A stretch of 64,000 nt of DNA, taken from positions 38,936,001 through 39,000,000 of the forward strand of contig OZ231126.1 in the NCBI GenBank assembly GCA_965153355.1, written 5' to 3'. Position numbers and translations under genes: made by a program. Each line of letters begins with the position of its first letter. Position 1 is the stretch's first letter. This DNA comes from Flaccisagitta enflata (lineage: Eukaryota; Chaetognatha; Sagittoidea; Aphragmophora). Positions 1 to 11,463 of the stretch are shown here, piece after piece. The notes beneath the pieces are model-generated. The model saw only the letters and a list, made by a program, of their open reading frames with translations. It did not search any database and had not been told where the DNA came from.

Positions 1-597
1 TGAAAGCCATAGGCCAAACTTGAAAGCGTGAAAGCAAAAGGCCAAACTTGAAAGCGTGAAAGCAAAAGGCCAAACTTGAAAGCGTGAAAGCAAAAGGCCA
101 AACTTGAAAGCGTGAAAGCAAAAGGCCAAACTTGAAAGCATGAAAGCAAATAGCCAAACTTGAAAGCATGAAAGCAAAAGGCCAAACTTGAAAGCATGAA
201 AGCAAAAGGCCAAACTTGAAAGCATGAAAGCAAAAGGCCAAACTTGAAAGCGTGAAAGCAAAAGGCCAAACTTGAAAGCGTGAAAGCAAAAGGCCAAACT
301 TGAAAACATGAAAGCAAAAGGCCAAACTTGAAAGCATGAAAGCAAAAGGCCAAACTTGAAAGCGTGAAAGCAAAAGGCCAAACTTAAAGCGTGGAAGCAA
401 AAGGCCAAACTTGAAAGCATGAAAACAAAAGGCCAAACTTGAAAGCATGAAAGCAAAAGGCCAAACTTGAAAGCATGAAAGCAAAAGGCCAAACTTGAAA
501 GCATGAATGCAAAAGGCCAAACTTGAAGCCATGAATGCAAAAGGCTAAACTTGAAAGCATGAATGCAAAAGGCCAAACTTGAAAGCTAGAGCATCGC
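1..597. repeat. 28-bp satellite array, about 21 copies
   Basis: Tandem copies of a 28-bp unit (core GGCCAAACTTGAAAGC followed by R-TGAAAGCAAAA) run from the window edge to about 597. Copies differ mainly at one G/A site and by rare small changes near 376-400 and 520-560. The unit length is not a multiple of three, so the apparent reverse-strand reading frame cycles through frames and is not evidence of a protein. The array continues past the left edge. Confidence 0.95.
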
Positions 598-1385
598 AAT
601 GCCTGAAATAACTCTCTTTATCTTATCAAATGTTTTGGGGAATTAATTACCCATCCTACTTAAAAATGAAAAGATCGCGAGGAAAAGATTGGGGCAGTCA
701 CGATATTAAAGAGGGGAAAATTCCGTTCAAACAAAAGAGAATTAACCAAATCAAAATCTTATACTTTAAAGTAGTTGACTCAAACTACTGTCAACAAGGA
801 AAAGATGAATGTAAGCATCGTAAACTTGAGGGTAGTTGCTGACGCAAACTCTTTGTCAACAAGAGAGAATGTACATGAAATCTTAACTTGCTTATTTTCA
901 TGAACGTTAGAAAAGCTTACAAGCATCATTAACTTCAGGGTGGTTGTTGATGCGCAAATCAACAATGGAAAAAAGCAATCGCAAATTAAATGTAGAAAAT
1001 TTAAGCACCTCTAACTTCATTGTGTAGTAGATGCAAAGAAAATGCTTGAAACTCAAAAATGGAAAAAGTAAGCGTCATTAATCGCAATGTAATTGTTAAC
1101 GCAAACAAAAACTTTTTCCCCTCCCACCCCCCACGTCCTTCATTCCATGTAAATCTAACCCAAAGAACCAATGCCCGACGGCGAGTTGCAGTTGGAGAGA
1201 GTAGGAAAAGGTCGAAGGAGCGGAGGTGTAGCAGAATCGTTGACGCGTAAACTCGTACAAGAGCAGCGTGCAGGAGCGTCGAATTGTATCGTATCATAGG
1301 GGCTTATCACTGAAGCCATATTTCTTATCATAGAGGGCGGGCTCTTCCATCACTAGAGCAACTTTCATTGAGACTTGACGCACTT
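598..1385. other. gene-free spacer with degenerate repeats
   Basis: No supported gene. Between about 780 and 1110 a degenerate motif recurs about four times (roughly AAGCATCNTTAACTT, then GGTWGTTGWTGACGCAAA), which looks like an old decayed tandem repeat. Confidence 0.5.
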
Positions 1386-1644
1386 TTACCGTCGGCAAAT
1401 TGAAAGAAGGAAAAATGCAAAATCAATGAGAGCATAAACTAACTGACGAGAAAGAGCTAAAAAGAGTGAGAGTATAAAGAGCAACAATGAAAATGTTATC
1501 ACTAAAATGCCGTCTTCTCTTCGTCGAATTGAGCGAAGCTGCCTAAGATAAGCATTGAACTCATTCTCACTTTTTCTTCCCTTCATGATGACGTAGCGTT
1601 GGTAACGTAATCGGAAGGCCCGTGACATCGTTGCCGCGGGAAAA

Positions 1645-1972
1645 GGCTTGGGGTGGCGGCCGGGAATCTTGTGGGGTGGCGGCCGGGAATCTTGTGGGGT
1701 GGCGGCCGGGAATCTTGTGGGGTGGCGGCCGGGAATCTCGTGGGGTGGCGGCCGGGAATCTCGTGGGGTAGCGGCCGAGAATATCGTAGCGTAGCGGCCG
1801 AGAATATCGTAGCGTAGCGGCCGAGAATATCGTAGCGTAGCGGCCGAGAATATCGTAGCGTAGCGGCCGAGAATATCGTAGCGTAGCGGCCGAGAATATC
1901 GTAGCGTAGCGGCCGAGAATATCGTAGCGTAGCGGCCGAGAATATCGTAGCGTAGCGGCCGGGAATCTCGTG
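1645..1972. repeat. 23-bp minisatellite with two unit classes
   Basis: About 14 tandem 23-bp units share the core GCGGCCGRGAATMTYGT. The first five or so read GGTGGCGGCCGGGAATCT, the next eight or nine read GTAGCGGCCGAGAATATC, and the last returns to the first type. 23 is not divisible by three, so the reverse-strand frame through it gives a 23-residue cycle that is a by-product of the repeat. Confidence 0.9.
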
Positions 1973-2256
1973 ATTGTGGCCCGTAGAAGCATGGTTGTGG
2001 CCCGTAGAAGCGTGGTTGTGGCCCGTAGAAGCGTGGTTGATTTTCGAGTGGAGACGGAGAATTCTTTTCTTTCTTCTTTTCCTCCTTCTGGACTCGAACT
2101 CGTAGCGTCGAAGACGTGGCTTTATTCTTCGTCCTTTCGAAGAAAAGTTGAGGGGAAAAATCTTTCTTTTTCGCTTTTGCCTCTCTAACTCTTCTCATGC
2201 AAAGTTCGACGGGTGTCTCGGAAAAAGGGGAGAAAGGAGAGGCTTTGTAGTTTCCA

Positions 2257-2960
2257 GATGACGACGGACTGCCGTCAGATGGATCCTTGCCGCCTGCAGA
2301 TGAATCTTGGTAGTCTGCAGATGAATCTTGATAGACTGCAGATGAATCTTGGTGGTCTGCAGATGTTCGACAATCGATAGAGGAAGCTTGGCAGTCTGTA
2401 GATGATGTCAACAGATGACTGACGGAGGCTTGGCAGTCTACAGATAACGACCGAAGATCGAAGGTGAAGGCCTTGTTCATTCACAGATGATACTTGGTGG
2501 TCTTCAGATGATGACTGAAGATGAAAAGAAGAGACATGGATGTCTTCAGATGACGACGGGCATCGTCAGATGATTCTTGAGGGTCTGCAGACGATGACTG
2601 ACGGTCGACAGAATAAGCTTGGCGGTCTGTAGATGTGGTCAACGGATGATTGACTGAAGAAGCTTGGTAGTCTACAGATGATGACCGACGATCGAAAGTT
2701 AAGGCTTGTTTGTCCACAGATGATACTTGGTGGTCTTCAGATGATGACTGAAGATGGAAAAAAGATATGTGGATGTCTCCAGATGACGACGGGCGGCCGT
2801 CAGATGATTCTTGGTGGTCTGCAGATGATGACCGACGGTCGACAGAATAAACTTGGCGGTCTGTAGATAATGCCAATGGACGATTGACTGAAGAAGCTTG
2901 GTGGTCTACAGATGATGTCGACGGACGTAGACGGTCGATCAAAGAGGCTTGATACTCTGC
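2257..2960. repeat. CAGATGAT-type minisatellite with ~233-bp higher-order period
   Basis: Short units such as TTGGTGGTCTGCAGATGATG recur, organised into three diverged blocks about 233 bp apart (landmark GATGACTGAAGATG at about 2505 and 2738). On the minus strand they encode Ser/Asp-rich repeats such as SSVDRQ and SSADHQ. The blocks differ by single-base indels (for example GGGCGGCCGTC against GGGCATCGTC near 2550), so the frame is not kept. Confidence 0.8.
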
Positions 2961-4190
2961 AGATGTATCCGTAACAGATGTTGGCGGAATCGTAGCAGGT
3001 GCCGGTTGAATCTTGGCAGGTGCCGGCGTAATCTTGGCAGGTGCCGGCTGGATCTTGGCAGTTGCCGGCAAATTTGTGAGAGATGCCGACAAATTCAAAA
3101 ACGTAGATGAAGAAGATGAATCGTAAAGAGGAGGCTCGTCAGAATGATGAACAGGACGTGAAGGAAGAGAAAAGTTAGTGGCAGTGAGAGGATGATTTTC
3201 TTCGTTGATCGATGATTGTGGGACTGGAGGCACTTCCGGTTGTGAGGCGGTTGTACTCTCTTTTACTCCAGATCTTTCTTTTCCCTCTCTTTCCATCGCC
3301 AACATGAATTCGTTCATCTCCTCCTTAATCTTAATCATAATGTTGCCAATTTTCTCACTATCTCCGTCCATCATGGCTTCGTAGATAGCGTCCAATTCAT
3401 TTTCTGTTGCCTCTTCCAATTCCACTTTTTTCATCGTAAAACGGAAATTCATTTCTTCATCCAATTTCATAATTTCTTTTATTTTTCTTTCAAGTCTTTG
3501 TAACAACGACTCTTTTCTTTCTTGATTGTCGTTGTTCAAATTGGATTCCAAGTGAGTGGCATGGAAATCCAAATGAAGAGGACGATGTTGGATGTTCGTC
3601 GATGCCTTGTGCGCGACTTGGCAATCGACATCACCACCGCCTCCATCACTTTTGCCACCACCATCATAGCCGCCGCCTCCACCATCGAGAACGCCGCCGC
3701 CGCCGCCATTTCTCAGACTGATGTCAACACCGCCTCCACTTTCATCCCCTTCCTGGTTGCTTATCTTGGTAGTGGCGTCAGACTCTTGCTCGGCGCCGAA
3801 AGCAGCGTTGAGGAAAAGCGTTGGCAAATGCATCAAATGAATTGGCGACTGTCCATTGAGGAAACGGCGTGTCTCTTCTAATAGGAGACGGTAAGGCTCG
3901 ATGACGACGTAAAAATATTCCCACAATTCGATGGAAATGTCTTGTAGTTGCAGCGTGACAACGACGAAGCTGACGGCGTTGTTAGCAGCACAGAAAATAT
4001 CGTAAATTCGTTGGGTAGTCTCCGTGAAATGCGTCGTGACGGAGATGAGAGAATCGTAGAGAAGTTGATAGATGACAGGAAGCTGATGTCTATCCATCAC
4101 ATTGAGGACACGGCTCTTGGTGTCCATTGTGGCGTCGGCGGGAATCGGCTCCGACGCTAATTTTCCGAGGACGTGGCTCTTGACGTCCAT
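2481..4190 (-). CDS. hypothetical acidic/repeat-containing protein, function unknown
   Basis: A 569-residue open frame; the frame stays open upstream to about 4335, so the Met at 4190 may not be the true start. I do not recognise the family. The N-terminus repeats a unit reading about VKSHVL-x(4)-SEPI-x-ADxTMD two to three times. Residues about 35-130 look globular (aromatic and hydrophobic-rich), followed by a Gly/Asp-rich linker (about 150-195) and a probable coiled coil rich in Lys/Glu (about 225-310). The last 180 residues are Ser/Asp-rich repeats encoded by the CAGATGAT-type minisatellite. The reading frame is lost near 2560 by a one-base difference between repeat copies, so the true C-terminus is unclear. 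It lies antisense and upstream of the nicotinic receptor exon, possibly inside an intron of that gene. It could be a real gene with a degenerating tail or a pseudogene. Confidence 0.4.
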   Translation of the reverse strand: MDVKSHVLGKLASEPIPADATMDTKSRVLNVMDRHQLPVIYQLLYDSLISVTTHFTETTQRIYDIFCAANNAVSFVVVTLQLQDISIELWEYFYVVIEPYRLLLEETRRFLNGQSPIHLMHLPTLFLNAAFGAEQESDATTKISNQEGDESGGGVDISLRNGGGGGVLDGGGGGYDGGGKSDGGGGDVDCQVAHKASTNIQHRPLHLDFHATHLESNLNNDNQERKESLLQRLERKIKEIMKLDEEMNFRFTMKKVELEEATENELDAIYEAMMDGDSEKIGNIMIKIKEEMNEFMLAMEREGKERSGVKESTTASQPEVPPVPQSSINEENHPLTATNFSLPSRPVHHSDEPPLYDSSSSSTFLNLSASLTNLPATAKIQPAPAKITPAPAKIQPAPATIPPTSVTDTSAEYQASLIDRLRPSTSSVDHQASSVNRPLALSTDRQVYSVDRRSSSADHQESSDGRPSSSGDIHISFFHLQSSSEDHQVSSVDKQALTFDRRSSSVDYQASSVNHPLTTSTDRQAYSVDRQSSSADPQESSDDARRHLKTSMSLLFIFSHHLKTTKYHL

Positions 4191-4335
4191 CGTTGAGTCG
4201 GCTTGAATCGGTTCCGACTTTGACCTTCTGAGGACGTGACTCTTGACGTCCTCCGTAACATCGCCACCAATGCCGTCAGCGGGGCGCGGCGCCGACGACC
4301 AGCATGACGATGAGTTGAAGCTTGTGCCCGCTCGC

Positions 4336-4978
4336 TCCCTTTCTTACTAACCGGAGTAGTAGTGACGACGCAATTAACGGTCTGAAATAATTTATTAGCA
4401 ATAATTAGTAATCATTAACAACTTAGGCAATGGGCAGTAATAATTAATAGCAATCATTAGTACACCAATTTACATCTTTACAAAGCTTAGTACCTGAAAC
4501 TTCAACTCATTTCGGCATTCAGGGAACCAGAGGGTAAGTAATGCTAATCAATTCATCATTAATCTGCAAAGGATGGAAAAAGAGTAACATTAGTAGGCTT
4601 ATTTACTCCTTAATCATGAATAAACGATTAAAGCAAAGGAATAAAGACGAGCGAATGGACTAAACAGCAGGTAAACGCTCTTATAAGGAAAACCTCTTGG
4701 CATGTATCAAACAATCCAACTTAGTTTCCATTCGCTTCGAAGCGGTGAACTATTAATAGAGGGCGCTACTAAAAGGTAAGTTTTTAGAGGCAAAGTAAGG
4801 TCTTAAAACAAATGAACAGTGCTTGCTCACGCGAGCCCGCACAAATCTATCAATCAATTTATCAAACAACCAATCAATTAGCTAATCACTAATCACAGTC
4901 AGCCGATCTATCATTGAATCAATGTGTAGATAAAAAGATAAATCAATCATGCGCCATTTTTTCCCCGAATCGTCCCAG
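4336..4978. other. spacer or intron upstream of receptor exon
   Basis: AT-rich, with degenerate AATAATTAG and CAATCAAT runs. No exon for the ligand-binding domain of the downstream receptor could be recognised. It ends in a good splice acceptor (pyrimidine run then CAG at 4976-4978). Confidence 0.5.
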
Positions 4979-6045
4979 AAAATGGTATCGATTTGTCCGA
5001 CTATCATCAGTCAGTAGAATGGGACATCATCTCCGCGATGGCGAAACGCAACGAGAAATATTACACTTGTTGCCCGGAGCCCTACCCAGACATAACCTTC
5101 AGGCTCAAATTGCGACGTAAAAGTCTCTTCTTCACGGTCAATTTAATCTTTCCATGCGCCGGATTATCGTTGCTAACGCTGTTTGTCTTTTTACTACCAG
5201 CGGCCTCTAAAGAGAAAATCACGTTAGCGGTCGCGATTTTGTTGGCGTCTTTTGTGCTTTTGTTTTATTCGACCCAAATCGTTCCTCCAACGTCGTTAGT
5301 GGTCCCTCTCATCAGCAAGTATTTGCTGTTCACGATGCTGCTGGCCTTCGCCTCCGTCGTCGTCACCGTCGTCATCCTGAACGTCCACTTCCGGACGCCT
5401 TCCACGTACGGCGAAATGCCAAGGTGGGTACGTCTTCTTTTCCTCGACGTACTGCCGAGGATGTTGTTCATAAGTCGGCAACGACGAGAAAAACAACGAG
5501 ATGGCGCAACTGTTAGCGGGGATCAAGAAGGCGTGGAAATGCGCGCGAATTTTGGTCGATTCGACGGAGTGGTCGGCGGTGTCAACGGCGGGATTGGAAG
5601 GGAAGTAAGAGGGGCAGTTGGAGGAACGGTTGGAGGTGCAGTTGGAGGAGCGGTTGGAGGTGCAGTAGGTGGAGGATTAGATGGCTCCAGTGGCAACGTG
5701 ATTCTAGATTCACCCGACGCTCCCCACGGCGATTCGTCAGGTGACCAAGGCGGCCTTGCTATGTATCCAAAGCTCGATAGCGGTGAAGTCACGGCAGCGG
5801 CTCCCCAAACCAATCCCCGCTTCGCCGACATGCAACTCGCCTTCAGAGGTTATCACATCATCGTCGAATATCTTAGAAGAGAAGAAGCTTCGGCCAATGA
5901 TAGAGATGATTGGAAGTTTTTGGCGAGGGTGTTGAATCGATTGTTCTCGGTGATTTTCATCGCGGCCCTTCTCGTCGGAAATTGCGGCATTTTATTTCAG
6001 GCGCTTTTTGCCGACGGAAAACCGGAAGCGAAATACGAGTGGTAA
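4979..6045 (+). CDS. nicotinic acetylcholine receptor alpha-type subunit, terminal exon (partial)
   Basis: Ligand-gated cation channel subunit of the Cys-loop family, at the plasma membrane. One exon follows an acceptor at 4976-4978 and encodes loop C to the stop. It contains DLSDYHQSVEWDI, then YYTCCPEPYPDITF with the vicinal Cys pair that marks alpha subunits. TM1 (FFTVNLIFPCAGLSLL), TM2 (EKITLAVAILLASFVLLFY), TM3 (KYLLFTMLLAFASVVVTVV) and the post-TM3 HFRTPSTYGEMPRWVR motif follow. Then come a cytoplasmic loop with a Gly/Val repeat, a pre-TM4 amphipathic segment (YHIIVEYLRREE) and TM4 (LNRLFSVIFIAALLVGN). The exon opens in phase 2, so upstream exons carrying the signal peptide, most of the binding domain and the Cys-loop must exist; I did not find them in this window. 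A (CT)n tract starts seven bases after the stop. Family assignment is firm; the exact subunit is not. Confidence 0.9.
5607..5680 (+). repeat. in-frame 12/24-bp coding repeat (Gly-Gly-Ala-Val)
   Basis: Units of GTTGGAGGTGCA/GTTGGAGGAGCG repeat in frame inside the cytoplasmic loop of the receptor exon and encode VGGA/VGGT repeats. The length is a multiple of three and the reading frame is kept. Confidence 0.8.
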
Positions 6046-6049
6046 ATCG

Positions 6050-6051
<2 letters not shown>

Positions 6052-6083
<32 letters not shown>
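6052..6083. repeat. (CT)n microsatellite in receptor 3' UTR
   Basis: About 16 CT dinucleotides directly after the receptor stop codon. Confidence 0.95.
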
Positions 6084-6085
<2 letters not shown>

Positions 6086-6562
6086 GCGTTCCTTTTTCTC
6101 ATCTAGCTGTCGAAATTGAGCTTCGTGCTGAGTAAGCGCATTATGACGATGTTCAATTGTATGCCTGTATACTTCTATTGTGCATGTGATAAATCACAAT
6201 TGCGGAAAAGTACGCAAATTCGAATTTTCATCAACTTTATTTACAACAGTAAAGTGTGATCATCAACAATCAATTAAACGAAACAGAATATTAGTGGCAA
6301 TTGTTTGGAAACGCTTGCGATTCAGCAATTATAATAGAATAGTTAATGAAACGACGCATGGAGAAATAGAAAGAAAACGACAATAGTTTATAGGAAATAA
6401 TTACAGTTCATAGATGGCATGAATAACGAATTCAGCAACAAATTATATCACAGTCATGCAATTGAGATCAATATTGAGTCATGTTTGAGATCAGAATGAG
6501 TTTCTTTCCAGAAAAAATTATCTAACCAAGGCGATGAAAATCTTAACATCTATACAGAAAAC

Positions 6563-7260
6563 TTAGCAAGAGCATGAGCATTTAGTGATGATAGGATATT
6601 GCATGGTGATCCATCTGCAGTTGGATTCCGCGTTAAAAGGTTCGACTTCGGCTTTGCCCCATCTTCTGGCGCCGCAGAATCTTCTCAAGAGCGTCAAATG
6701 GGATTGTTCCGCCGGTTTGCAGCCCATTCCGGCGGGGAAACTGCATGATTTCTTCTGGGAGCAGCTGCCGGTGCGGACATAACGTGGCCAGTACTTCTCG
6801 CCAAGATCTTGCCATTCGTAGACGACGGGGCATTGAGTGTAGTCGGCCAGCAACTTGGTCAACTTCTTCTTCATCTTCTGGCCGATTTTAGAAGAGGCGA
6901 GCTTCTTGTTTTGCGCGAAGAGTTCGACTTGAGCTCGACTTGAGCGGAGACTTCGCCCTGTTCGTCGGCGGAAGAGGAGTCGCTGACGAGCGCGTCGGCG
7001 GCCGGTCCTTGTCGAGGGTCTTGAATCGACATGAAGTCTTCGACGAAGTTGTCGTGGCCGAGAAGCTCCATCTTGCGGAACCAGTCGTCGCCGCCGACGT
7101 GCTGCTTGGCCTCGGCGAAGGCTTGAAACAGACTGTTTTTGAAGAGCGACGCGACGTCGGCGGAAACCGGAGAGGGCGGCAGGGATTTGCCGTCGACGAC
7201 GACATTGTGTAGGATGAAGAGGAGGAAGGAGAGGAGAGAGATGATGTTAGATGGCGCCAT
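6563..7260 (-). pseudogene. noggin-like gene with an 11-bp frameshifting duplication
   Basis: Noggin is a secreted cysteine-knot antagonist of BMP ligands. The frame starts at 7260 with a signal peptide (MAPSNIISLLSFLLFILHNV) and the BMP-blocking clip motif MELLGHDNFVEDFM. It then shifts frame; the noggin finger resumes in another frame from about 6920. That part holds TQCPVVYEWQDLGEKYWPRY, CSQKKSCSFPAGMGCKP, HLTLLRRFCGARRWGK and the final TKCSCSC, with all nine cysteines. The shift is caused by an exact 11-bp tandem duplication, TCGACTTGAGC at 6924-6934 and 6935-6945; counting one copy only restores one frame across the break, matching the intact paralogue at 53659. No intron is evident. The conserved finger suggests the lesion is recent, a polymorphism or an assembly or read error. 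TATAAAAG lies 310 bp upstream on the minus strand, and TTTATT (AATAAA on the minus strand) is near 6235. Confidence 0.85.
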
Positions 7261-7569
7261 TTTTTTGTTGGAGTGGGAGAAATTAGTAAAACGGATGAGG
7301 AGGTAGATTGATAAGAGTATTGGCGGTTGATTTGCTTCGTTCTTGGAGCGTTCCTTAGGAGAGGATTGAAAGATTGTGGGGCTTGTTGTTGTTCTTTTTT
7401 TTTTTTTTTTTTTTTGAGTCAGAGGTGATCGTCAGAGAGGATTTGTTCAAGGATTATACAAAAGCGAATTTACTTTCGGACCTTTAATATTGAGTAGATT
7501 TATTAAAAGAGCCCAAAGAGCAAATTGCAATGTTTGACTTGATGTGATTTTTGTTTGCAGAGGCTTCTG

Positions 7570-7577
7570 CTTTTATA
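7570..7577 (-). promoter_or_regulatory. TATA box of the minus-strand noggin-like gene
   Basis: TATAAAAG on the minus strand, 310 bp before the ATG at 7260, preceded on that strand by a long (CT)n tract (7755-7935). The intact paralogue has the same octamer at a matching distance from its ATG. Confidence 0.6.
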
Positions 7578-7749
7578 GGCGGTCGAAGGAATTAATTAAG
7601 CGAGGAAAACAAAAGAAAGGCGGAGAAAGTAAGGAGGAAGTCGAAAAGGAGGAGGAGGAGGAGGAGCGAGAGGAGGAAGAAGAACGGAATGGAGGTAAGG
7701 GCGCGAGAGTGAGAGAGGAGGGAGGAAAGGGCGAGAGAAAGGAGGAAAT

Positions 7750-7938
<189 letters not shown>

Positions 7939-8065
7939 GGGTTAGAGGGACAGGCGGAGCAAAAGGCAGAATAGTGTTATGGGAAAAAAAGAAAAGAAAA
8001 GAAAAACAAAAGAAGAAAGAAGCAAAAAGAGAAAGAAAAAAGAAAGGATATAAAAGAATAAATAG

Positions 8066-8121
8066 AATGAATGAATGAATGAATGAATGAATGAATGAAT
8101 GAATGAATGAATGAATGAATG
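8066..8121. repeat. (GAAT)n microsatellite
   Basis: About 14 units of GAAT/ATGA with a few variants at the right end. Confidence 0.95.
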
Positions 8122-8344
8122 TATGAATGAATGTATGAAAACATGTATGATTGGATGAGTAAATGAGCTGAATCAATGAAAGAACGAATAAAAGAACAAA
8201 GGAGCGAAAGAAACTGGGAAAGGAAAAATAATATAAATATAATGGGAAAAAGCAGTTCAGAAAAAATAAAAAGAAAAGAAGAAAAAAGATGACTGAAGAA
8301 AGAAAGGACTACTGGAAAAAGATAGAAATTACAAATTACTAAAA

Positions 8345-8347
<3 letters not shown>

Positions 8348-8434
<87 letters not shown>
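8348..8434. repeat. (GA)n microsatellite
   Basis: About 43 GA units followed by GA-rich irregular sequence. Confidence 0.97.
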
Positions 8435-8437
<3 letters not shown>

Positions 8438-8509
8438 GATAGGATGGAAGAAAAAATGGAAAGACAAGAAAGAATGAAGAACAATAAGGAAAAATGAAAG
8501 CAAGGAAGA

Positions 8510-8670
8510 CAGAATGAAAGAAAGAACGATAGAAAGAAAGGAAGAGAGAAGGAAAGAAAGAAAGGAATAAAGAAAGGAAGAAAGAAAGAGAGAAAGAAGG
8601 AAAGAAAGAAGGAAAGAAGGAGAGAAAGAAAGAAGGAAGGAAAGAAGGAAAGAAAGAAAGAAAGAAAGAC

Positions 8671-8733
<63 letters not shown>

Positions 8734-8781
8734 ATGAAAGAAAGAAGGAAGGAAGGAAGGAAGGAAGGAAGGAAGGAAGGA

Positions 8782-8821
<40 letters not shown>

Positions 8822-8858
8822 AGGAAAGAAGGAAAGAAAGAAAGAAAGAAAGAAAGAC

Positions 8859-8896
<38 letters not shown>

Positions 8897-8897
8897 C

Positions 8898-8965
<68 letters not shown>

Positions 8966-8977
8966 CAGTAAGAAAAA

Positions 8978-9041
<64 letters not shown>

Positions 9042-9042
9042 A
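8510..9042. repeat. (GAAA)n/(GAAG)n compound microsatellite
   Basis: More than 500 bp of GAAA units with blocks of GAAG (for example 8745-8780) and scattered GACA or GCAA variants. It is purine-only on this strand, so it could form triplex structures. No gene. Confidence 0.97.
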
Positions 9043-9395
9043 TGATATGAAGCCTTCATGGGTCATACTCTCCCACGAGTGGTACTATCACGCGCGCAAA
9101 TGCTGAACATCCAGGGCAGCAAAATCCTCATCCATTCTTTAAATTCACTGATTCGTCCTTATCTGTTTCATTATAGACACGAATCTCATAGTTGACATTA
9201 AAGTAACGTCACGGCACGGAAGCTTCTCATAGCCAGAACCACCGGGCAACCGGGAGTCAAAAATCATCAAGGACGTGCCAATAAGCATCTCCCTCATCGA
9301 GAGACGAAGACAACAAAAAAAAAGAGTCCCTCTCTAGAGATCTCTTTCTCTCGCTTGCTTCTTTCGCCGCTTCTTGACGCTTCCTCAGAGGTTTT
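9043..9395. other. spacer, no gene seen
   Basis: Unique-looking sequence without a convincing frame or repeat. Confidence 0.4.
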
Positions 9396-9550
9396 AATTG
9401 CCCATCTGCTGTTTGAAAGCCGATTCCCATGAAGATCCTCAAGAAAATCTTCCGTCGCCGTTTTGTCTCTATTCACGAACTTATTTAGTCTCTTCTGGCG
9501 ACACTCTGTCTGGCAGGAAACCCGAAACAAACACACGTGTGTGTGGGTAT

Positions 9551-9585
<35 letters not shown>

Positions 9586-9625
9586 CCTTCGCTCGCGCGC
9601 ACCTGGATCTTCTGGCGACTAGGAT
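9396..9625. repeat. Family C repeat, copy 1 (TTCTGGCGACACTCTG core)
   Basis: Contains CTCTTCTGGCGACACTCTGT at 9491-9510 and a (CT)n run at 9560-9582. It shares its core with copies near 10300, 39850 and 52015, each beside a GA/CT tract. The nature of the parent element is unknown. Confidence 0.65.
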
Positions 9626-10006
9626 ACCATCTTCGGACCGACATCTGGCTCCGAGATGTGGAATAGAAAAAACTGTCGCGAGATGAATGTGTGGACTATG
9701 GACTGACTCTATAAATTATGCCAAGGCTTCGTTACTCATTATGTTTACTGTCGTTTATTGTCGCTGGACTTGATTAGCGCTATTTTTTGTTTGCGTTATT
9801 CTCTTGCAACATTAAAGCCTTATTTAAGAGATGACCAGATTGCGTTTGGTTTTATGTCAAGCACGGCCAATATTTCACCTTTTTGAGTCAGTGTGGGGTC
9901 GCTGGTCCTACCGTCCGTCTGTCGTTACGTCTGTAATAATTCTTTCTCAAAAATAGTTATTTCGATCGCGTAGTTGATCAGGTTTACCAAAGGAGTCCAA
10001 AAAGAA

Positions 10007-10031
10007 ACAAAAAAAAAAAAAAAAAAAAAAA
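10007..10031. repeat. poly(A) run
   Basis: About 23 consecutive A residues; not linked to a recognised gene or retroelement. Confidence 0.9.
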
Positions 10032-10274
10032 ACAACTCGAAAGTCAAAATGTTAGAAATATCGTTTACTCATACTGATATTTTCCAAGACAGCAATTTGG
10101 GCAAAGTTATCCTTGAACACTGACGTTCAAGTAAAAGTCTAAAACGGAGACGCTCAAACGCGAACATGTGCGTCACCATGAAAACTCATAAGACTCAAAT
10201 ACATACACACCATCGAAAGTGTGTTCTCCTCGTAGTTCTCCAAAAGAAAAGATGTTCATGAGAGACATTTCTTC

Positions 10275-10976
<702 letters not shown>

Positions 10977-11051
10977 ATTAGTTGATTCAGTGAGTGAACG
11001 ATCACGGATTTCACGGATGTTTAAGCAAGGCCAAGAGATGTAAGACATTAA

Positions 11052-11463
11052 CAGTCTATGGACAAAACGAGGAGAGTAGATTTTGCTGATCACCGGTATG
11101 ATGCTAAGGACTGAAATAATTAACGGAAGAACAATTACTACCTGTAGTAATCGTTCAAAAGGTAGGCTTGTAATTACCTAATAGAAAATGACTGACGACT
11201 GAAAGAAACTATTTCGAGGACGATTACTACAGGTAGTAATCGTTCTTCTGTTAGTTTCTTTCATTTCTTTAATTTTTTTCAAGGTAATTACAAACCTATA
11301 CTTTGAACTATTACTACAGGTAGTAATCGTTCTTCCATTAATTCTTTCAGTCTTTAGTGAATTTTTATAAGGTAATTACAAACCTACATTTTAAAATCAA
11401 CTACGCCTAAACATCATAACGGTGATCAGCAAAATCTCCTCTCCTCGTTTTGTCCATAGACTG
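11052..11463. mobile_element. TTAA-flanked inverted-repeat element
   Basis: 412 bp flanked on both sides by TTAA (11048-11051 and 11464-11467). The ends are inverted complements over about 50 bp (left CAGTCTATGGACAAAACGAG; right ends in its complement). TTAA duplication is typical of piggyBac-type elements. There is no transposase frame, so it is non-autonomous. Inside, the palindrome ATTACTACAGGTAGTAAT and near variants occur three times, near 11140, 11224 and 11309. Confidence 0.75.

Noticed and set aside
1-597. CRISPR-like array
   Set aside because: The 28-bp unit repeats directly without spacers, and the context is eukaryotic.
5523-5831. Pro/Thr-rich minus-strand frame
   Set aside because: Antisense shadow of the Gly/Val repeat in the nicotinic receptor exon.
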